From positions 1 to 64,000 of the forward strand of contig NZ_JBHUOR010000003.1 of NCBI RefSeq assembly GCF_042686175.1: DNA of 64,000 nucleotides, in the 5' to 3' direction. How positions within the stretch are numbered: the first letter of the stretch is position 1; every line of letters starts with the position of its first letter. Source of the DNA: Kurthia populi (GTDB taxonomy: Bacteria; Bacillota; Bacilli; Bacillales_A; Planococcaceae). The translations under genes were made by a program, and so were the position numbers. This document shows positions 1 through 9,282 of the stretch, piece by piece. The notes under the pieces were generated by a model. That model was not told where the DNA came from and made no database searches. It saw nothing but the letters and a program-made list of their open reading frames with translations.

Positions 1-36
1 GAAACGATGAACAACGGCTGACAAGCAGATAAAAAA

Positions 37-73
37 GACATTCATGATTTGAATAAAATCGTGAATGTCTTTT
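37..73. terminator. hairpin terminator at left edge
   Basis: Two 14-base arms (37-50 and 56-69) pair almost perfectly around a 5-base loop and are followed by TTTTC. It would end a plus-strand gene lying to the left of the window, and could also stop hyuB transcripts coming from the right. Bases 1-30 are too short to assign to a gene. Confidence 0.7.
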
Positions 74-111
74 CTTATTGACTAGGGTTTTGTCCCAGCC
101 TCTTTCATTTA

Positions 112-2064
112 CTACCAATATGCGACTGTACGATTGACCATAGATTCCCGATACTGTGCTGTCGAAATAGGTAATACGCTATTTGACGTATAATCCATAA
201 TCACGCCATATTTGCGAATAACATCCATTTGATTAATTTCTCCCGCACGATATAAACGCGCTACTTCCTCTGGAGCTTCATTAAACCAATTTTTTCGATT
301 ATGACGAATATAGTCTCGCTCATTTTGTGTCGCTTCATAATTGATTTCAAATTGATCTAATTCACGATCAATTTCGTGAATAATTACGCCGTAATCTTTA
401 CGAGCTCGCTCGATTGATACATATTCATCAATTACATCTTCTAACACGGCATACATGTCGCGTTCAAGAGGATCGCCTAAGCCTCCACCACCTGCAGCGG
501 GGCGTGTAAATGTATCGCCTTTTTGAAGTGATACATTTGAAAAGATGGTACCTAAAAATTGTTCTGAATCTTTACCAGGATTTAAAATCGCCCCTTGCGG
601 AATAGATGGTAGGCCACCCATGATTCCCCATGTAATGGAACGTGAACGGTCGCAGCAATAAGACATTACCGTCCCCTCAATCTGTGTAAGTTCTCCACCT
701 TTTTCAACGCCACACCCTCCGCGATATTTTCCGGGACCTGCTGAATCGGTAATGATTTCATGTTTCGTTGTTAAAACCGGGGATAAACGTTCCTGGCCTT
801 CACATGGTTGTACACTTAAGCCCACTCCAAATACAGGCGAAGTGGTATTAGCGCCGTCGCGGTCAATACGTCCACCGTGTCCACCAGCCATCCAGTCATA
901 CCACATAAAATAGTCTCGTGCGCCATTACGTGTATCATAGCCACCAATGAGTAAATATTCTAAATTAAAGGAACAAGCTAAGGCACGTTCTGGCATAATA
1001 TTAGACCATAATTCAAAACATGCATTCATAATCTTTTCAAAGGAACCTGAGCAATAACCAGAAACAGCAACGGGACTAGGTGCATTCACAACTGAATTTT
1101 CTGGTAAATGTGTTTTTACTACACGGTAGAACCCTGAATTTAGTGGAATTTCAGGGAAAAATGTCTTCGTACCAGCATACGTGCCCGATAAAGCTGAACC
1201 AAAACCAGCATTTAAGAAGCAACTGATGTACGGGTGGGAACCGGATAAATCGTATAAAATTTCATCGTCAGTAATCGTCATTTTTACACGAATTGGAATT
1301 AAACCATCGCCGATTTCTGGATCCATGTCGATATAATCTACTGTTTCCCACGTACCTTTTGGTAATGTTTTCACCTTTGCACGCGTCAAGCGTTCTACGT
1401 AATTTTGGACTTCACTAAATGCTTCAAGTACGGTCTCAACGCCATATTTACGAATCATTGCTTGTAGTTGTACTTCGCCAACTTTTGCAGCTTCAACTTG
1501 CGAACGTAAATCGCCTAAACGTTCCTCCGGTAGACGCATATTTTTCACAATAATGTTTACAACATCTTTTAAATAATGTCCTTTACTGAAGATACGTACT
1601 GGTGGGATACGCATTCCTTCGCCGTAATGCTCTTTCGCTGTCACATCAAATGAACCAGGGTTTGAACCACCCACATCAGCCCAGTGACCATTGGTTTGCA
1701 TGAGTGCAATTAAACGTTGCTCGTGAAAAACCGGATAAATTACACGCGTATCGCTAAAATGTGTTCCCCCACGATAGGGATCATTAACAAGAAAGACATC
1801 GCCTGGGTGAATATCATCGCCGAAGTCTTCTAAGACGGCTTTTGCTGTTAAATGTAGTGTTCCAACATGCACTGAAATATCTTGCGTCCCTTGCATAATT
1901 GTATTCCCGTCCGCGTCACAAAGAGCGCAGCTAAAGTCACGATTATAAATAACAAATGAATAACACGTACGTAACATTTGTTCAGCCATTTGGTCCACTA
2001 AATTGACAAACCCATTTTTTAATACTTCAAATGTTACAGGATCTAATTTACGAGTTGTTTCCAT
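112..2064 (-). CDS. hyuB: hydantoinase B / oxoprolinase-type subunit (HyuB)
   Basis: 650 residues, the full length of the hydantoinase B/oxoprolinase family. It is the partner of HyuA in ATP-dependent opening of five-membered cyclic amides such as N-methylhydantoin or 5-oxoproline; related pairs open lactams (N-methylpyrrolidone, caprolactam). Family-typical stretches are the N-terminal DPVTFEVLKNGF, the VNDPYRGGTH segment near residue 95 and the glycine-rich AAGGGGLGDPLERD near the C-terminus. The start has a GAGGAGG site. It lies 16 bases behind hyuA, so the two are one operon. The substrate cannot be read from sequence. Shared control signals with the N-demethylase cluster at 44-50 kb suggest an N-methylated cyclic amide; that is inference. 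Confidence 0.85.
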   Translation of the reverse strand: METTRKLDPVTFEVLKNGFVNLVDQMAEQMLRTCYSFVIYNRDFSCALCDADGNTIMQGTQDISVHVGTLHLTAKAVLEDFGDDIHPGDVFLVNDPYRGGTHFSDTRVIYPVFHEQRLIALMQTNGHWADVGGSNPGSFDVTAKEHYGEGMRIPPVRIFSKGHYLKDVVNIIVKNMRLPEERLGDLRSQVEAAKVGEVQLQAMIRKYGVETVLEAFSEVQNYVERLTRAKVKTLPKGTWETVDYIDMDPEIGDGLIPIRVKMTITDDEILYDLSGSHPYISCFLNAGFGSALSGTYAGTKTFFPEIPLNSGFYRVVKTHLPENSVVNAPSPVAVSGYCSGSFEKIMNACFELWSNIMPERALACSFNLEYLLIGGYDTRNGARDYFMWYDWMAGGHGGRIDRDGANTTSPVFGVGLSVQPCEGQERLSPVLTTKHEIITDSAGPGKYRGGCGVEKGGELTQIEGTVMSYCCDRSRSITWGIMGGLPSIPQGAILNPGKDSEQFLGTIFSNVSLQKGDTFTRPAAGGGGLGDPLERDMYAVLEDVIDEYVSIERARKDYGVIIHEIDRELDQFEINYEATQNERDYIRHNRKNWFNEAPEEVARLYRAGEINQMDVIRKYGVIMDYTSNSVLPISTAQYRESMVNRTVAYW

Positions 2065-2080
2065 TCAAACGCCTCCTCAT

Positions 2081-4114
2081 TTAATAGTCTGTTGTGACAG
2101 AAATAATAATATTTTTATATGCATCTACTTTCGCTACAAATCCTGATGGAATGACGGTTGTTGTATCTAATTGATCCACAATTGCGGGACCCTCAATTAC
2201 CGCACCAACTGGAATAAGCTCACGGTTATAAACAGTTGCTTCAGTGAAGGTATTATTAAAATAGACTGGACGAGTTTCCTTGATGGCAGCATCGAGTTTC
2301 CCTTCTACCTCATATGTTGGAAGTTCAGGTTTTGGTACTGTTCCAATTGCTGTTACACGTAAGCCGTAAATTTCTACGGGTTGGGTATCATCAGAAAAGG
2401 CAAATTCTCGCGCATGTTCTTTGTGGAATTCTTCTAAAATTGGCAACAGTGATTCAAAATTATCAGGAGCCGGAATAGCCAAAGAACGCCATTGCCCTTT
2501 ATAACGTAAATCTACATAGTTCATTAATGTAGCGCTTTCCTCAGGAATACCTTCTTCTTCAAGCAACATGTTTGCTTCCTTTTTCATTTCAGCGAATTGT
2601 TCTAATAACTCTACTGCTGTTGCATCTGCTGCATTTTTAACATACGTTTTTGAAATATCATGACGGACATCTACGAGTAGACAGCCCATCGCAGCCGCAA
2701 CACCTGGATGGGGCGGTACGATAACAATTGGGATATTCAAATCTTTTGCAAGTTCTGCACCATGAAGCGGTCCTGCGCCACCGAAAGCGACAAGTGCAAA
2801 ATCACGTGGATCATAGCCTCGACGTACAGAAATCAACCGTACAGCATCACTCATATTAGCATTGGCTACTTCAATAATCGCGCTCGCCGCTTCTTCTAGT
2901 GAATAGTCAAAGTCTGTAGCAATTTTTTGAACCGCTGCATCAGCCTTATCTTTATCTAATGTCATTGAGCCATCTAATAATGTTGTACCTAGTCGACCTA
3001 GCACTAAGTTGGCATCAGAGTTTGTAGGTTCCGTACCACCACGGCTATAGCAGGCAGGTCCTGGCATTGCTCCTGCACTTTGTGGGCCATTTCGTAATGA
3101 ACCACCTTCATCTTTCCAAGCAAGACTTCCACCACCTGCGCCAATTGTTAAGATTTCAATGCTCGGGAATCCAATTGGATAACCATATTCAATTGCCCAA
3201 TCTTTTGTAATCCGAATTTCTCCATCATACATTAAAGAAATATCAGTGCTCGTACCACCCATATCCAACCCAATGGCATTCGTAAAGCCACATAATTTTG
3301 CGATATGTTTGCTCGCAATCGCTCCTGCTGCAATACCTGAACTTGCTAGCCTTGCCGCAAACTTTGGTACGGTGCTAGAAGTCATAACTCCACCACCTGA
3401 GTGTAGAACGAGAATATCTTCCTCATAACCACGATCCTTCATTTCAACTTCAAGTTTTTTAATATAACGACTCATAATGGGACCTAATACTGCATTTATA
3501 ATGGTCGTACTCATACGTTCATGCTCAAACATTTCTGGTAATACGTCACTTGAGGTGCAAACATATACTCCTGGCATCTCTTCTTCAATAATTTTCTTCG
3601 CCTTGCATTCATTTTCACCATTCATGTATGAATTAATAAAACAAATAGCGACCGATTCGGTTTCACGACGCTTTAACTTACGCGCAAGAGTACGCATCTC
3701 CTCTTCATCCAATGCTTCTAAAATATGTCCTTCATAATCTACGCGTTCTGCTACTTCGAAGCGGTCTCGTCGCTTAATATATGGTTTTGCAGTGTCTTCA
3801 TACATATCCCAAATATCTTCTTTTGTGCCGCGGCGAATTTCTGTTACATCACGAAACCCTTTTGTTGTCACAAGCGCTGTCTTAGGTAATTTACGTTCTA
3901 TTAATGCGTTAGTGCCAACAGTAGTTCCATGAGAAAATACTTTAATGTCTTGTCCTTTTAGATTTGCCTTATCAATACCATCTAAAATTCCTTGTTCTGG
4001 ATTTGCTGGCGTTGACGATGTTTTTGTGACAAATACTTCTCCTGTTTCCTCGTTAAATACAAAAACATCTGTAAATGTGCCACCTACATCAATTGCTAAT
4101 CGACTTTGAACCAT
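2081..4114 (-). CDS. hyuA: hydantoinase A / oxoprolinase-type ATPase subunit (HyuA)
   Basis: 677 residues. The actin/HSP70-like ATP site is visible as IDVGGTFTDVFVF at the N-terminus and as GLDMGGTSTDISL near residue 284; AFGGAGPLHGAELA near residue 445 is also family-typical. HyuA spends ATP to activate the cyclic amide that HyuB helps to open. The Shine-Dalgarno GAGGCG precedes ATG at 4114. It is first in a two-gene operon transcribed from a sigma-54 promoter at 4198-4216, giving a leader of about 74 bases. Members of this family include hydantoinases, oxoprolinases, acetone/acetophenone carboxylases and lactamases; the absence of a gamma subunit argues against acetone carboxylase. I favour hydantoin or lactam hydrolysis. 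Confidence 0.85.
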   Translation of the reverse strand: MVQSRLAIDVGGTFTDVFVFNEETGEVFVTKTSSTPANPEQGILDGIDKANLKGQDIKVFSHGTTVGTNALIERKLPKTALVTTKGFRDVTEIRRGTKEDIWDMYEDTAKPYIKRRDRFEVAERVDYEGHILEALDEEEMRTLARKLKRRETESVAICFINSYMNGENECKAKKIIEEEMPGVYVCTSSDVLPEMFEHERMSTTIINAVLGPIMSRYIKKLEVEMKDRGYEEDILVLHSGGGVMTSSTVPKFAARLASSGIAAGAIASKHIAKLCGFTNAIGLDMGGTSTDISLMYDGEIRITKDWAIEYGYPIGFPSIEILTIGAGGGSLAWKDEGGSLRNGPQSAGAMPGPACYSRGGTEPTNSDANLVLGRLGTTLLDGSMTLDKDKADAAVQKIATDFDYSLEEAASAIIEVANANMSDAVRLISVRRGYDPRDFALVAFGGAGPLHGAELAKDLNIPIVIVPPHPGVAAAMGCLLVDVRHDISKTYVKNAADATAVELLEQFAEMKKEANMLLEEEGIPEESATLMNYVDLRYKGQWRSLAIPAPDNFESLLPILEEFHKEHAREFAFSDDTQPVEIYGLRVTAIGTVPKPELPTYEVEGKLDAAIKETRPVYFNNTFTEATVYNRELIPVGAVIEGPAIVDQLDTTTVIPSGFVAKVDAYKNIIISVTTDY

Positions 4115-4197
4115 ATACTTTCGCCTCTTTCCGCTTGAGTTGTTCTTGCCTAGGAAGTATCACATAGTCACCTTAAATTGGTGTACGCTTATTTATA

Positions 4198-4216
4198 ATG
4201 CAAGAATAATGCCAAG
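4198..4216 (-). promoter_or_regulatory. sigma-54 promoter of hyuAB
   Basis: Read on the minus strand the sequence is TTGGCATTATTCTTGCAT. The -24 GG (4213-4212) and the -12 GC (4201-4200) are separated by exactly 10 bases, as sigma-54 (RpoN/SigL) requires. The expected start is near 4188, upstream of the hyuA ATG. The same element occurs at 50090-50108. Confidence 0.85.
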
Positions 4217-4256
4217 TTTAAAAAGACTGAAAAATCAATCTTTTAAAAACTTTTCA

Positions 4257-4302
4257 ATTCATAAATGAATCGTTTTTTGGAATTATTGATTCATTTATGA
4301 AT
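4257..4302. promoter_or_regulatory. paired palindromic activator sites upstream of hyuAB
   Basis: ATTCATAAATGAAT (4257-4270) and ATTCATTTATGAAT (4289-4302) are each near-perfect palindromes and are reverse complements of each other. Their centres are 32 bp apart, about three helical turns, and lie about 76 and 108 bp upstream of the expected sigma-54 start. A third half-site (ATTGATTCATTT) follows at 4304-4315. Matching sites lie at 50160-50193, next to a sigma-54 activator gene, which is the likely binder. Confidence 0.7.
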
Positions 4303-4461
4303 TATTGATTCATTTTTAAATTATTTAAAAGAGCAAGAATTAGAAGTTTTTTCAAGAGTTCAATTCACTTCTATCATTCTTTTTAGAATTGTCACTATCT
4401 TTATTTTTTCTCGGATTGTTTTATCTACTTTTGGGTATAGATTGTAAAAGGGGGTTAAACG

Positions 4462-5175
4462 ATGAGATTATATATTGCAATGTGGATTGGTTTTGGAGCG
4501 ATGGTCATCGTTAATGCCCTCGCCAATTTATTGCCACTTAACGGGCAAACAACAGGTGAAATATCGAATAAAATCAATGTACTCTTTACACCAGCTGGCT
4601 ATGTCTTTTCAATTTGGTCTTTAATATATGTTCTATTAATTGTCTGGCTGATTGTTATTTACAAGCGTGTAAAGCGTCGCGATTTTAATACAAAAGTTGG
4701 TGTTGCCTTTGTCGCAACTTGTGTATGGAATATCGCGTGGCTGATTTGCTGGCACTTCGAATTCTTTGGTACATCAATTATTTTCATGCTATTACTGCTT
4801 GTGACACTCATTTTCATCTATTTACAGTATAAAAATGATGAGCAAGGTTTTGGAAAGCGACTACCTTTTTCATTTTATCTAGCATGGATTTCAGTTGCGA
4901 CAATCGCAAATATTAGCTTCGTTTTAAAATACAATGGTGTCTCACTTGGCATTAATGAAGTATTTGGCTCATTTGTGTTAGTTATCATTGCAGCGTTATT
5001 AACGATACTAGCCGTGAAAGTATCACGTGATTTATTCTTCCTATTAGTAACAACCTGGGCTTTAATCGGTGTTTCTGTTGCGAATGAGCAGGCACTGATG
5101 GCAACGGGTACAGGAATTGTTGTCGGTATTATGGTGCTCGTGTCACTATTCGTGTACGTTAAAGATCGGAATTAA
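4462..5175 (+). CDS. TspO/MBR-like tryptophan-rich membrane protein
   Basis: 237 residues, almost entirely hydrophobic, with about seven predicted membrane spans. The stretch NVLFTPAGYVFSIWSLIYVLL near residue 39 and the repeated tryptophans resemble the TspO/MBR-related (tryptophan-rich sensory) proteins common in Bacillales. Classical TspO proteins have about 160 residues and five spans, so this is the longer relative, whose function is not established. The start has AAAGGGGG upstream. It diverges from hyuA across a 347-bp region, and a bidirectional terminator follows it. No partner gene suggests a role. Confidence 0.65.
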   Translation: MRLYIAMWIGFGAMVIVNALANLLPLNGQTTGEISNKINVLFTPAGYVFSIWSLIYVLLIVWLIVIYKRVKRRDFNTKVGVAFVATCVWNIAWLICWHFEFFGTSIIFMLLLLVTLIFIYLQYKNDEQGFGKRLPFSFYLAWISVATIANISFVLKYNGVSLGINEVFGSFVLVIIAALLTILAVKVSRDLFFLLVTTWALIGVSVANEQALMATGTGIVVGIMVLVSLFVYVKDRN

Positions 5176-5179
5176 AAAA

Positions 5180-5211
5180 ACAGACAGCCAAAATGGTTGT
5201 CTGTTTTTTTT
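5180..5211. terminator. bidirectional terminator
   Basis: ACAGACAGCCA (5180-5190) pairs with TGGTTGTCTGT (5194-5204) and runs of A and T flank both sides. It serves the plus-strand TspO-like gene and the minus-strand LysE locus. Confidence 0.85.
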
Positions 5212-5213
5212 AG

Positions 5214-5825
5214 TTAAAGTGTAAAAAAGGCGGCAAGCGCAAATGTAATTAACACAATACCAGATGCATAATGAATGCCTTGAAATAATTTTTTGCCAAT
5301 GAAGCGGCTTAGAGACGCAATGCCTGTACTTAATAGTAGCCATCAAATCGCGGAGCCAATAAAGACACCCAGTGCTAAAATGACACCACTATACTCAGCC
5401 GTCGTAATGCCAAGCCCTGCGAAGATTGCTAAAAAAGATAAAATCGTCACGGGGTTTGTAATCGTTAAAAATAAAGTAGAAAGGTACGCTTTTAACGGCG
5501 TTTTGCCACGACTTGCTTTTGCTGCTTCATGTGAAGGTTTCGCACGCAGCATTTGTACCCCAAGATAAAGTAAAAAGACGCCGCCAATAAGCTGTAGCCA
5601 CATTGAAATGCCTGTTAAAAAATGAATAATAACCGTTAACCCAAGACCCGCAATAATCCCATAAATACCATCTGCTGTTGCGGCACCTAAGCCGGACACA
5701 AAGCCAATCCATTTCCCCTGCTCTAACGTACGTTTGATGCATAATATTCCAATAGGTCCTACTGGCGCAGCAATTGTCACGCCGATAATCACACCTTTTA
5801 AAAAAAGCCACATCATATCCGTCAT
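5214..5825 (-). pseudogene. LysE/RhtB-family exporter broken by in-frame TGA
   Basis: The reading frame from ATG 5825 encodes 160 residues of a LysE/RhtB amino-acid exporter: an N-terminal APVGPIGILCIKRTL motif and NPVTILSFLAIF typical of the family. It stops at TGA 5345-5343. The same frame runs on for 42 more codons (WLLLSTGIASLSRFIGKK and a last hydrophobic span) to TAA at 5216-5214. That would give a 203-residue protein, the usual family length, with the TGA in place of one residue in GSAI-x-W. Relatives usually have Trp here, so a TGG to TGA change is the simplest explanation. Without the end the last membrane spans are lost, so the gene is probably inactive unless read through or a sequencing error. 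Confidence 0.8.
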
Positions 5826-6195
5826 GTATATTCACCATTTCTGTGTTTTCTATTATAAGTAAAAAATGTTGGAATTCAAATTTGTGTTAAAAGACATATG
5901 GCTATTTCGCCAAATTATATACAAAATGGTTTTTTAAGTTTTTTATATAGGCCGTATGTATTTAAAAATATTAATTATTTAGATTATGCATTTTTTTGTT
6001 ATTTTAAAATAGATAAATACGCTTATTTTTAACTCCTTTAAATGAATAATTTTAAAAGTATCGTACGAAAAAGCACCTATTTATGGAGAATAAAACCAAT
6101 GTCTTGAGCTAAAACAGCTCTTTATTAAATAGGATATTGCACACATTTGTTATGTTGGTATAATTCATATATCTTATGTGCGGAAGGTGTACAAT
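5826..6195. promoter_or_regulatory. AT-rich intergenic region with SigA-type promoter
   Basis: About 370 bp without a gene. Near its right end TTGCAC (6137-6142) and TATAAT (6159-6164) are 16 bases apart on the plus strand and would drive the unknown gene at 6196. I see nothing definite in the remaining AT-rich part. Confidence 0.55.
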
Positions 6196-7362
6196 ATGTA
6201 TTATGAAATAGATCAGAAATATGTAGAAATAATTGAAACAAATTTAACCATTGATATAAATGGGCTTTCAGTGCCTTACATAAAATTAACAGCGCGCGTC
6301 GACTACCCGAAGGCACGTTTCTTTGAAAAAGAAGATTCACCGCAAACAACACTTTACTTCGTTGAAAAGCCGGCTTCTGCTAATTGGTCGCCGCTTCTTT
6401 TAAAAATTCACCATGCTTTTTATAAAAATTATGAGGCGATGCAGCCAACAATTTGGAAACATGACACACAAACACTTGCCTTTATGACGCGTCCATTTTA
6501 CAGCAAATGGGTAAACGAAGAGGAAATGATTGACCAGCATGAAGTGTATGAATTATTACTTAAAAGTCTATACATTCACATGCAACATTTAAGCACAAAA
6601 ATGCGTAAATCACTCGATTATTTATTTTTAGATGCAGGCATTTACCCAATGATGCAGGAAATTGCCTTTTTACAATTAGATTTTGATGGCACAACCGATT
6701 TAAGCTACGGCGAATTTGTGCCGATTGTTCCACAAAAGAGTGAAGTTGAGCTTACTTATTTAGAGGATCGTACAATGGCGCGTTTCACCTTTTTAAATGA
6801 AATCGAAGTGTCTCGTAAATATGAGCGCCGTATTCGCGGCGTGATTCAAGCAGAAAATCGTGTGGTCCAGTACCCTTATGTGCGCCAGCATACACCGATG
6901 ATTGAATTATCATTACGTCAATTACGTTTAAACGTTTTAAAATATTCTTATAAAAACTTAAATATCGAACGTGAATATCATTTATTTGCGCAATATGGCT
7001 TCTTCCATGCACTTGCGGGTTTCACTGATATTGTCTTTTTAGAAAATTTCACTGTATTAAGTGATACCGTACACAATGACTATACGACATTTGCGATTGA
7101 GGAAATGAAGCAATTCGTCTTTAATCAATTAAAAGCCCCTATTACTATTTTTGAAGCACCACAATATGAAAAAGGAAAGCTTGAAGCATTAGGCTTTACA
7201 CATGTTCCGGAGACAAAATACTTCTACCTACGTGCTACAGAATATGCAGGCTTAAAGGTCGATCCAATCGAGCTACATGATAATGGTCAGGACATTACAC
7301 GCTGCTTTGACTATGGTCCAACGACGGTGACAGAATTAAATCATTATATTTATGCAGATTAA
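6196..7362 (+). CDS. hypothetical protein, 388 residues, no recognised domain
   Basis: The frame is open from a GTG at 6178, but ATG 6196 has GGAAGGTG at the right distance and is the better start. The product is soluble-looking, rich in Tyr, Phe and His, with no signal peptide or membrane span. I do not recognise a family. Segments with aromatic and charged residues (YYEIDQKYVEII at the start, FFHALAGFTDIVFLENF near residue 279) suggest an alpha/beta fold. It stands alone between a sigma-A-like promoter and a gene on the other strand, so context gives no role. Confidence 0.7.
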   Translation: MYYEIDQKYVEIIETNLTIDINGLSVPYIKLTARVDYPKARFFEKEDSPQTTLYFVEKPASANWSPLLLKIHHAFYKNYEAMQPTIWKHDTQTLAFMTRPFYSKWVNEEEMIDQHEVYELLLKSLYIHMQHLSTKMRKSLDYLFLDAGIYPMMQEIAFLQLDFDGTTDLSYGEFVPIVPQKSEVELTYLEDRTMARFTFLNEIEVSRKYERRIRGVIQAENRVVQYPYVRQHTPMIELSLRQLRLNVLKYSYKNLNIEREYHLFAQYGFFHALAGFTDIVFLENFTVLSDTVHNDYTTFAIEEMKQFVFNQLKAPITIFEAPQYEKGKLEALGFTHVPETKYFYLRATEYAGLKVDPIELHDNGQDITRCFDYGPTTVTELNHYIYAD

Positions 7363-7542
7363 ATGTAATTAGTATTTTCTTTTTAAATACTCGCTGCCCA
7401 TTTCCTATCCTAACATGAGATTTAACTAGTTATGTCATATATTATTAGTATACTGTTTTTTTGTAGATGGGGAGTTGAGTATGTATATCTTTTCATTCCA
7501 TTATTAACGCAAGCCTTAAAGAAACAGCTTGGCCTTTAAAAA

Positions 7543-7572
7543 AAGCCCTCCAAATTTGGAAGGCCTTTTTTA
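7543..7572. terminator. terminator between unknown gene and MOSC gene
   Basis: GCCCTCCAAATTTGGAAGGC forms a hairpin flanked by A and T runs on both strands. It ends the MOSC gene on the minus strand and probably also the plus-strand gene. Between 7363 and 7540 I see no gene. Confidence 0.7.
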
Positions 7573-8220
7573 ATATGTTAATTTTGCTAATCGTGTATCA
7601 AAGCGCTCGCGCCAATCATCTGCAAGTGCATCGACCGCAATGATTTTTTTCATGCGTTCTACATCTTTCGCATGATGGAAGTATGTCTCATTCCCAAAGA
7701 GTACGGTTATATTCGCTGGGTCTTTTTGCAGTAACGTCATTTCTGAATCACTGTAGACGCTGCCTTCTTCTAGTACGCGGCATAAATAGCCCGTAAAGCC
7801 GGTCTCTACCATGCGCTTCATCATCTGTGGATTCCCTACACGACGATTGATTGTATTACAAGGAATGCGCCCCTGTGTCACCTGAATGATTGCATCCCCT
7901 AGCTGATAAATATCACCAATTGCGACATCTGCTTCAAGTGCCTCACGTACCGTAATATTTTCGCCAAATGCAGAGGGTGGTAATGTATCGCCGAATTCTT
8001 CCTGCCACTGCAAATAATGCTCATACGGATACACACAAACGGCACGGTCTAGGCCACCATGATGCTTTAAATCCGCTACACCATCGCCTGTAAAGCCATC
8101 CTTTGTTAAAAAAGCCTCTGTTACGGCCTCTTTACAAATGCCAGTCTCCATCGTTTTATCGCGCCCATAACTCATTTTTTTAGGCTTCCCAATTGAAAAA
8201 TACGTTAATGCTGTCATCAT
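7570..8220 (-). CDS. MOSC-domain protein (YiiM/YuaD-like)
   Basis: 216 residues with the MOSC fold. HHGGLDRAVCVYPYEHY (near residue 53), GENITV (near 86) and the conserved cysteine in GRIPCNTINRRVG (near 117) are typical. MOSC domains carry sulfur or bind molybdenum cofactor; the stand-alone YiiM-type proteins take part in reduction of N-hydroxylated compounds in E. coli. The start has GGGGGAG. No molybdenum-cofactor gene is next to it, so its substrate here is open. Confidence 0.85.
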   Translation of the reverse strand: MMTALTYFSIGKPKKMSYGRDKTMETGICKEAVTEAFLTKDGFTGDGVADLKHHGGLDRAVCVYPYEHYLQWQEEFGDTLPPSAFGENITVREALEADVAIGDIYQLGDAIIQVTQGRIPCNTINRRVGNPQMMKRMVETGFTGYLCRVLEEGSVYSDSEMTLLQKDPANITVLFGNETYFHHAKDVERMKKIIAVDALADDWRERFDTRLAKLTY

Positions 8221-8354
8221 ACTCCCCCTTTGTTTATTTCATTGTATACAACGCGCTACAAAAAGAAAAGATGATTATGCTATACTGATGTTAACGTACA
8301 TAAGGCTAGTTAACCCCGCGTAAATCACAAAATGTTAACAAAGGAGTTTTTCAA

Positions 8355-9173
8355 ATGGCAGATAAAACAATGGGCTTCAAAATCACAGATGAAATGCATG
8401 AAAAAACGAAAAAAATCATCGAGGAAAGTGGCTATTCAGCAAAAGAATGGTTAGAAAAAGCAGTCGCCCTATACCAGGTTCAAACGATGAAGGATAAAGC
8501 GACGGAATTTACGCCAGATTTAGATGAGCTAGAACATCATACACAGCGTATTTATACATTAGTCGCAAATATGATCGAGCGCTCAGGCTATTTACGTGAC
8601 CAGGCAATTGTTGATTCCACAGAGCTTGTGAAACAAAAAGACCGCACCATCGCAGACTTGCAAAAGCAAGTACAGGAAAAGGATGCGGCTGTGGAGTCGA
8701 TGAACACACAGTATGATGAACTAAATGACGCCATCGCAGAGCTTGAAGCAAAAAATGCAGAGCTTGCCGGTACAATGGGCGACAAGCAGGCATTAATTGC
8801 GAGCTATAGTGAAAAAATCGTGAAGCTAGAGGAAGAAATTGCCTCTTATAAGGGCCTCCGCAATGACCTTGCATTAGCAAAGCAAGAGCATACAGCCTTA
8901 GTGACAGCACATAAAAAAGAATTGAAAGCGCAAGATAACGAGCTTCAAAAGGCATATCAGCTAAACCACGACTTAGAAAATCAATTACAGGCGATTGAAA
9001 CATCTCATGCAAAAGATATTGAGCTTGTGCGTATGCAGGAATCTGCGGCGAAAAATAATGAGCTTGTCGCAATGAGCCGTGAGCATCAGCAAGAAATCAA
9101 TCAGCTTCATGCAATGTATAATGAGCGCATTCAAGCGCTTTTAACAAAATCTGAGGAAGAAACTGAAAAATAG
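8355..9173 (+). CDS. coiled-coil protein with ribbon-helix-helix-like N-terminus
   Basis: 272 residues. Residues 1-45 (MGFKITDEMHEKTKKIIEE, then a second helix with KEWLEKAVALY) look like a ribbon-helix-helix or similar small DNA-binding unit. Residues 75-265 are a nearly continuous heptad-rich coiled coil with many Glu, Lys, Gln and Leu. No membrane segment. The start has AAAGGAG. It is monocistronic and ends at the hairpin at 9283. This layout recalls nucleoid- or plasmid-partition-associated proteins, but I cannot assign a function. A 187-codon frame on the opposite strand is an artefact of the repetitive coding. Confidence 0.75.
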   Translation: MADKTMGFKITDEMHEKTKKIIEESGYSAKEWLEKAVALYQVQTMKDKATEFTPDLDELEHHTQRIYTLVANMIERSGYLRDQAIVDSTELVKQKDRTIADLQKQVQEKDAAVESMNTQYDELNDAIAELEAKNAELAGTMGDKQALIASYSEKIVKLEEEIASYKGLRNDLALAKQEHTALVTAHKKELKAQDNELQKAYQLNHDLENQLQAIETSHAKDIELVRMQESAAKNNELVAMSREHQQEINQLHAMYNERIQALLTKSEEETEK

Positions 9174-9282
9174 GTATATTTTACTTTTTCAACTTTATTT
9201 ACTTTTTTTGAAAAAAATAAGGTTTACACTAAGCATATAGTGGTTATATTATAAGTGTACTTTTCATATTCTTCTCATTTGA

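Noticed and set aside
112..4114. Acetone carboxylase for the hyuA/hyuB pair
   Set aside because: No gamma-subunit gene next to it and lengths fit hydantoinase/oxoprolinase better; not fully excluded.
4418..4438. GTTTTA and GGGTAT as sigma-B promoter of the TspO-like gene
   Set aside because: The spacing is only 9 bases; sigma-B needs about 12-15.
8509..9072. 187-codon open frame on the minus strand
   Set aside because: It lies entirely inside the coiled-coil gene, whose repetitive codons keep the other strand open; no ribosome site and no sensible protein.
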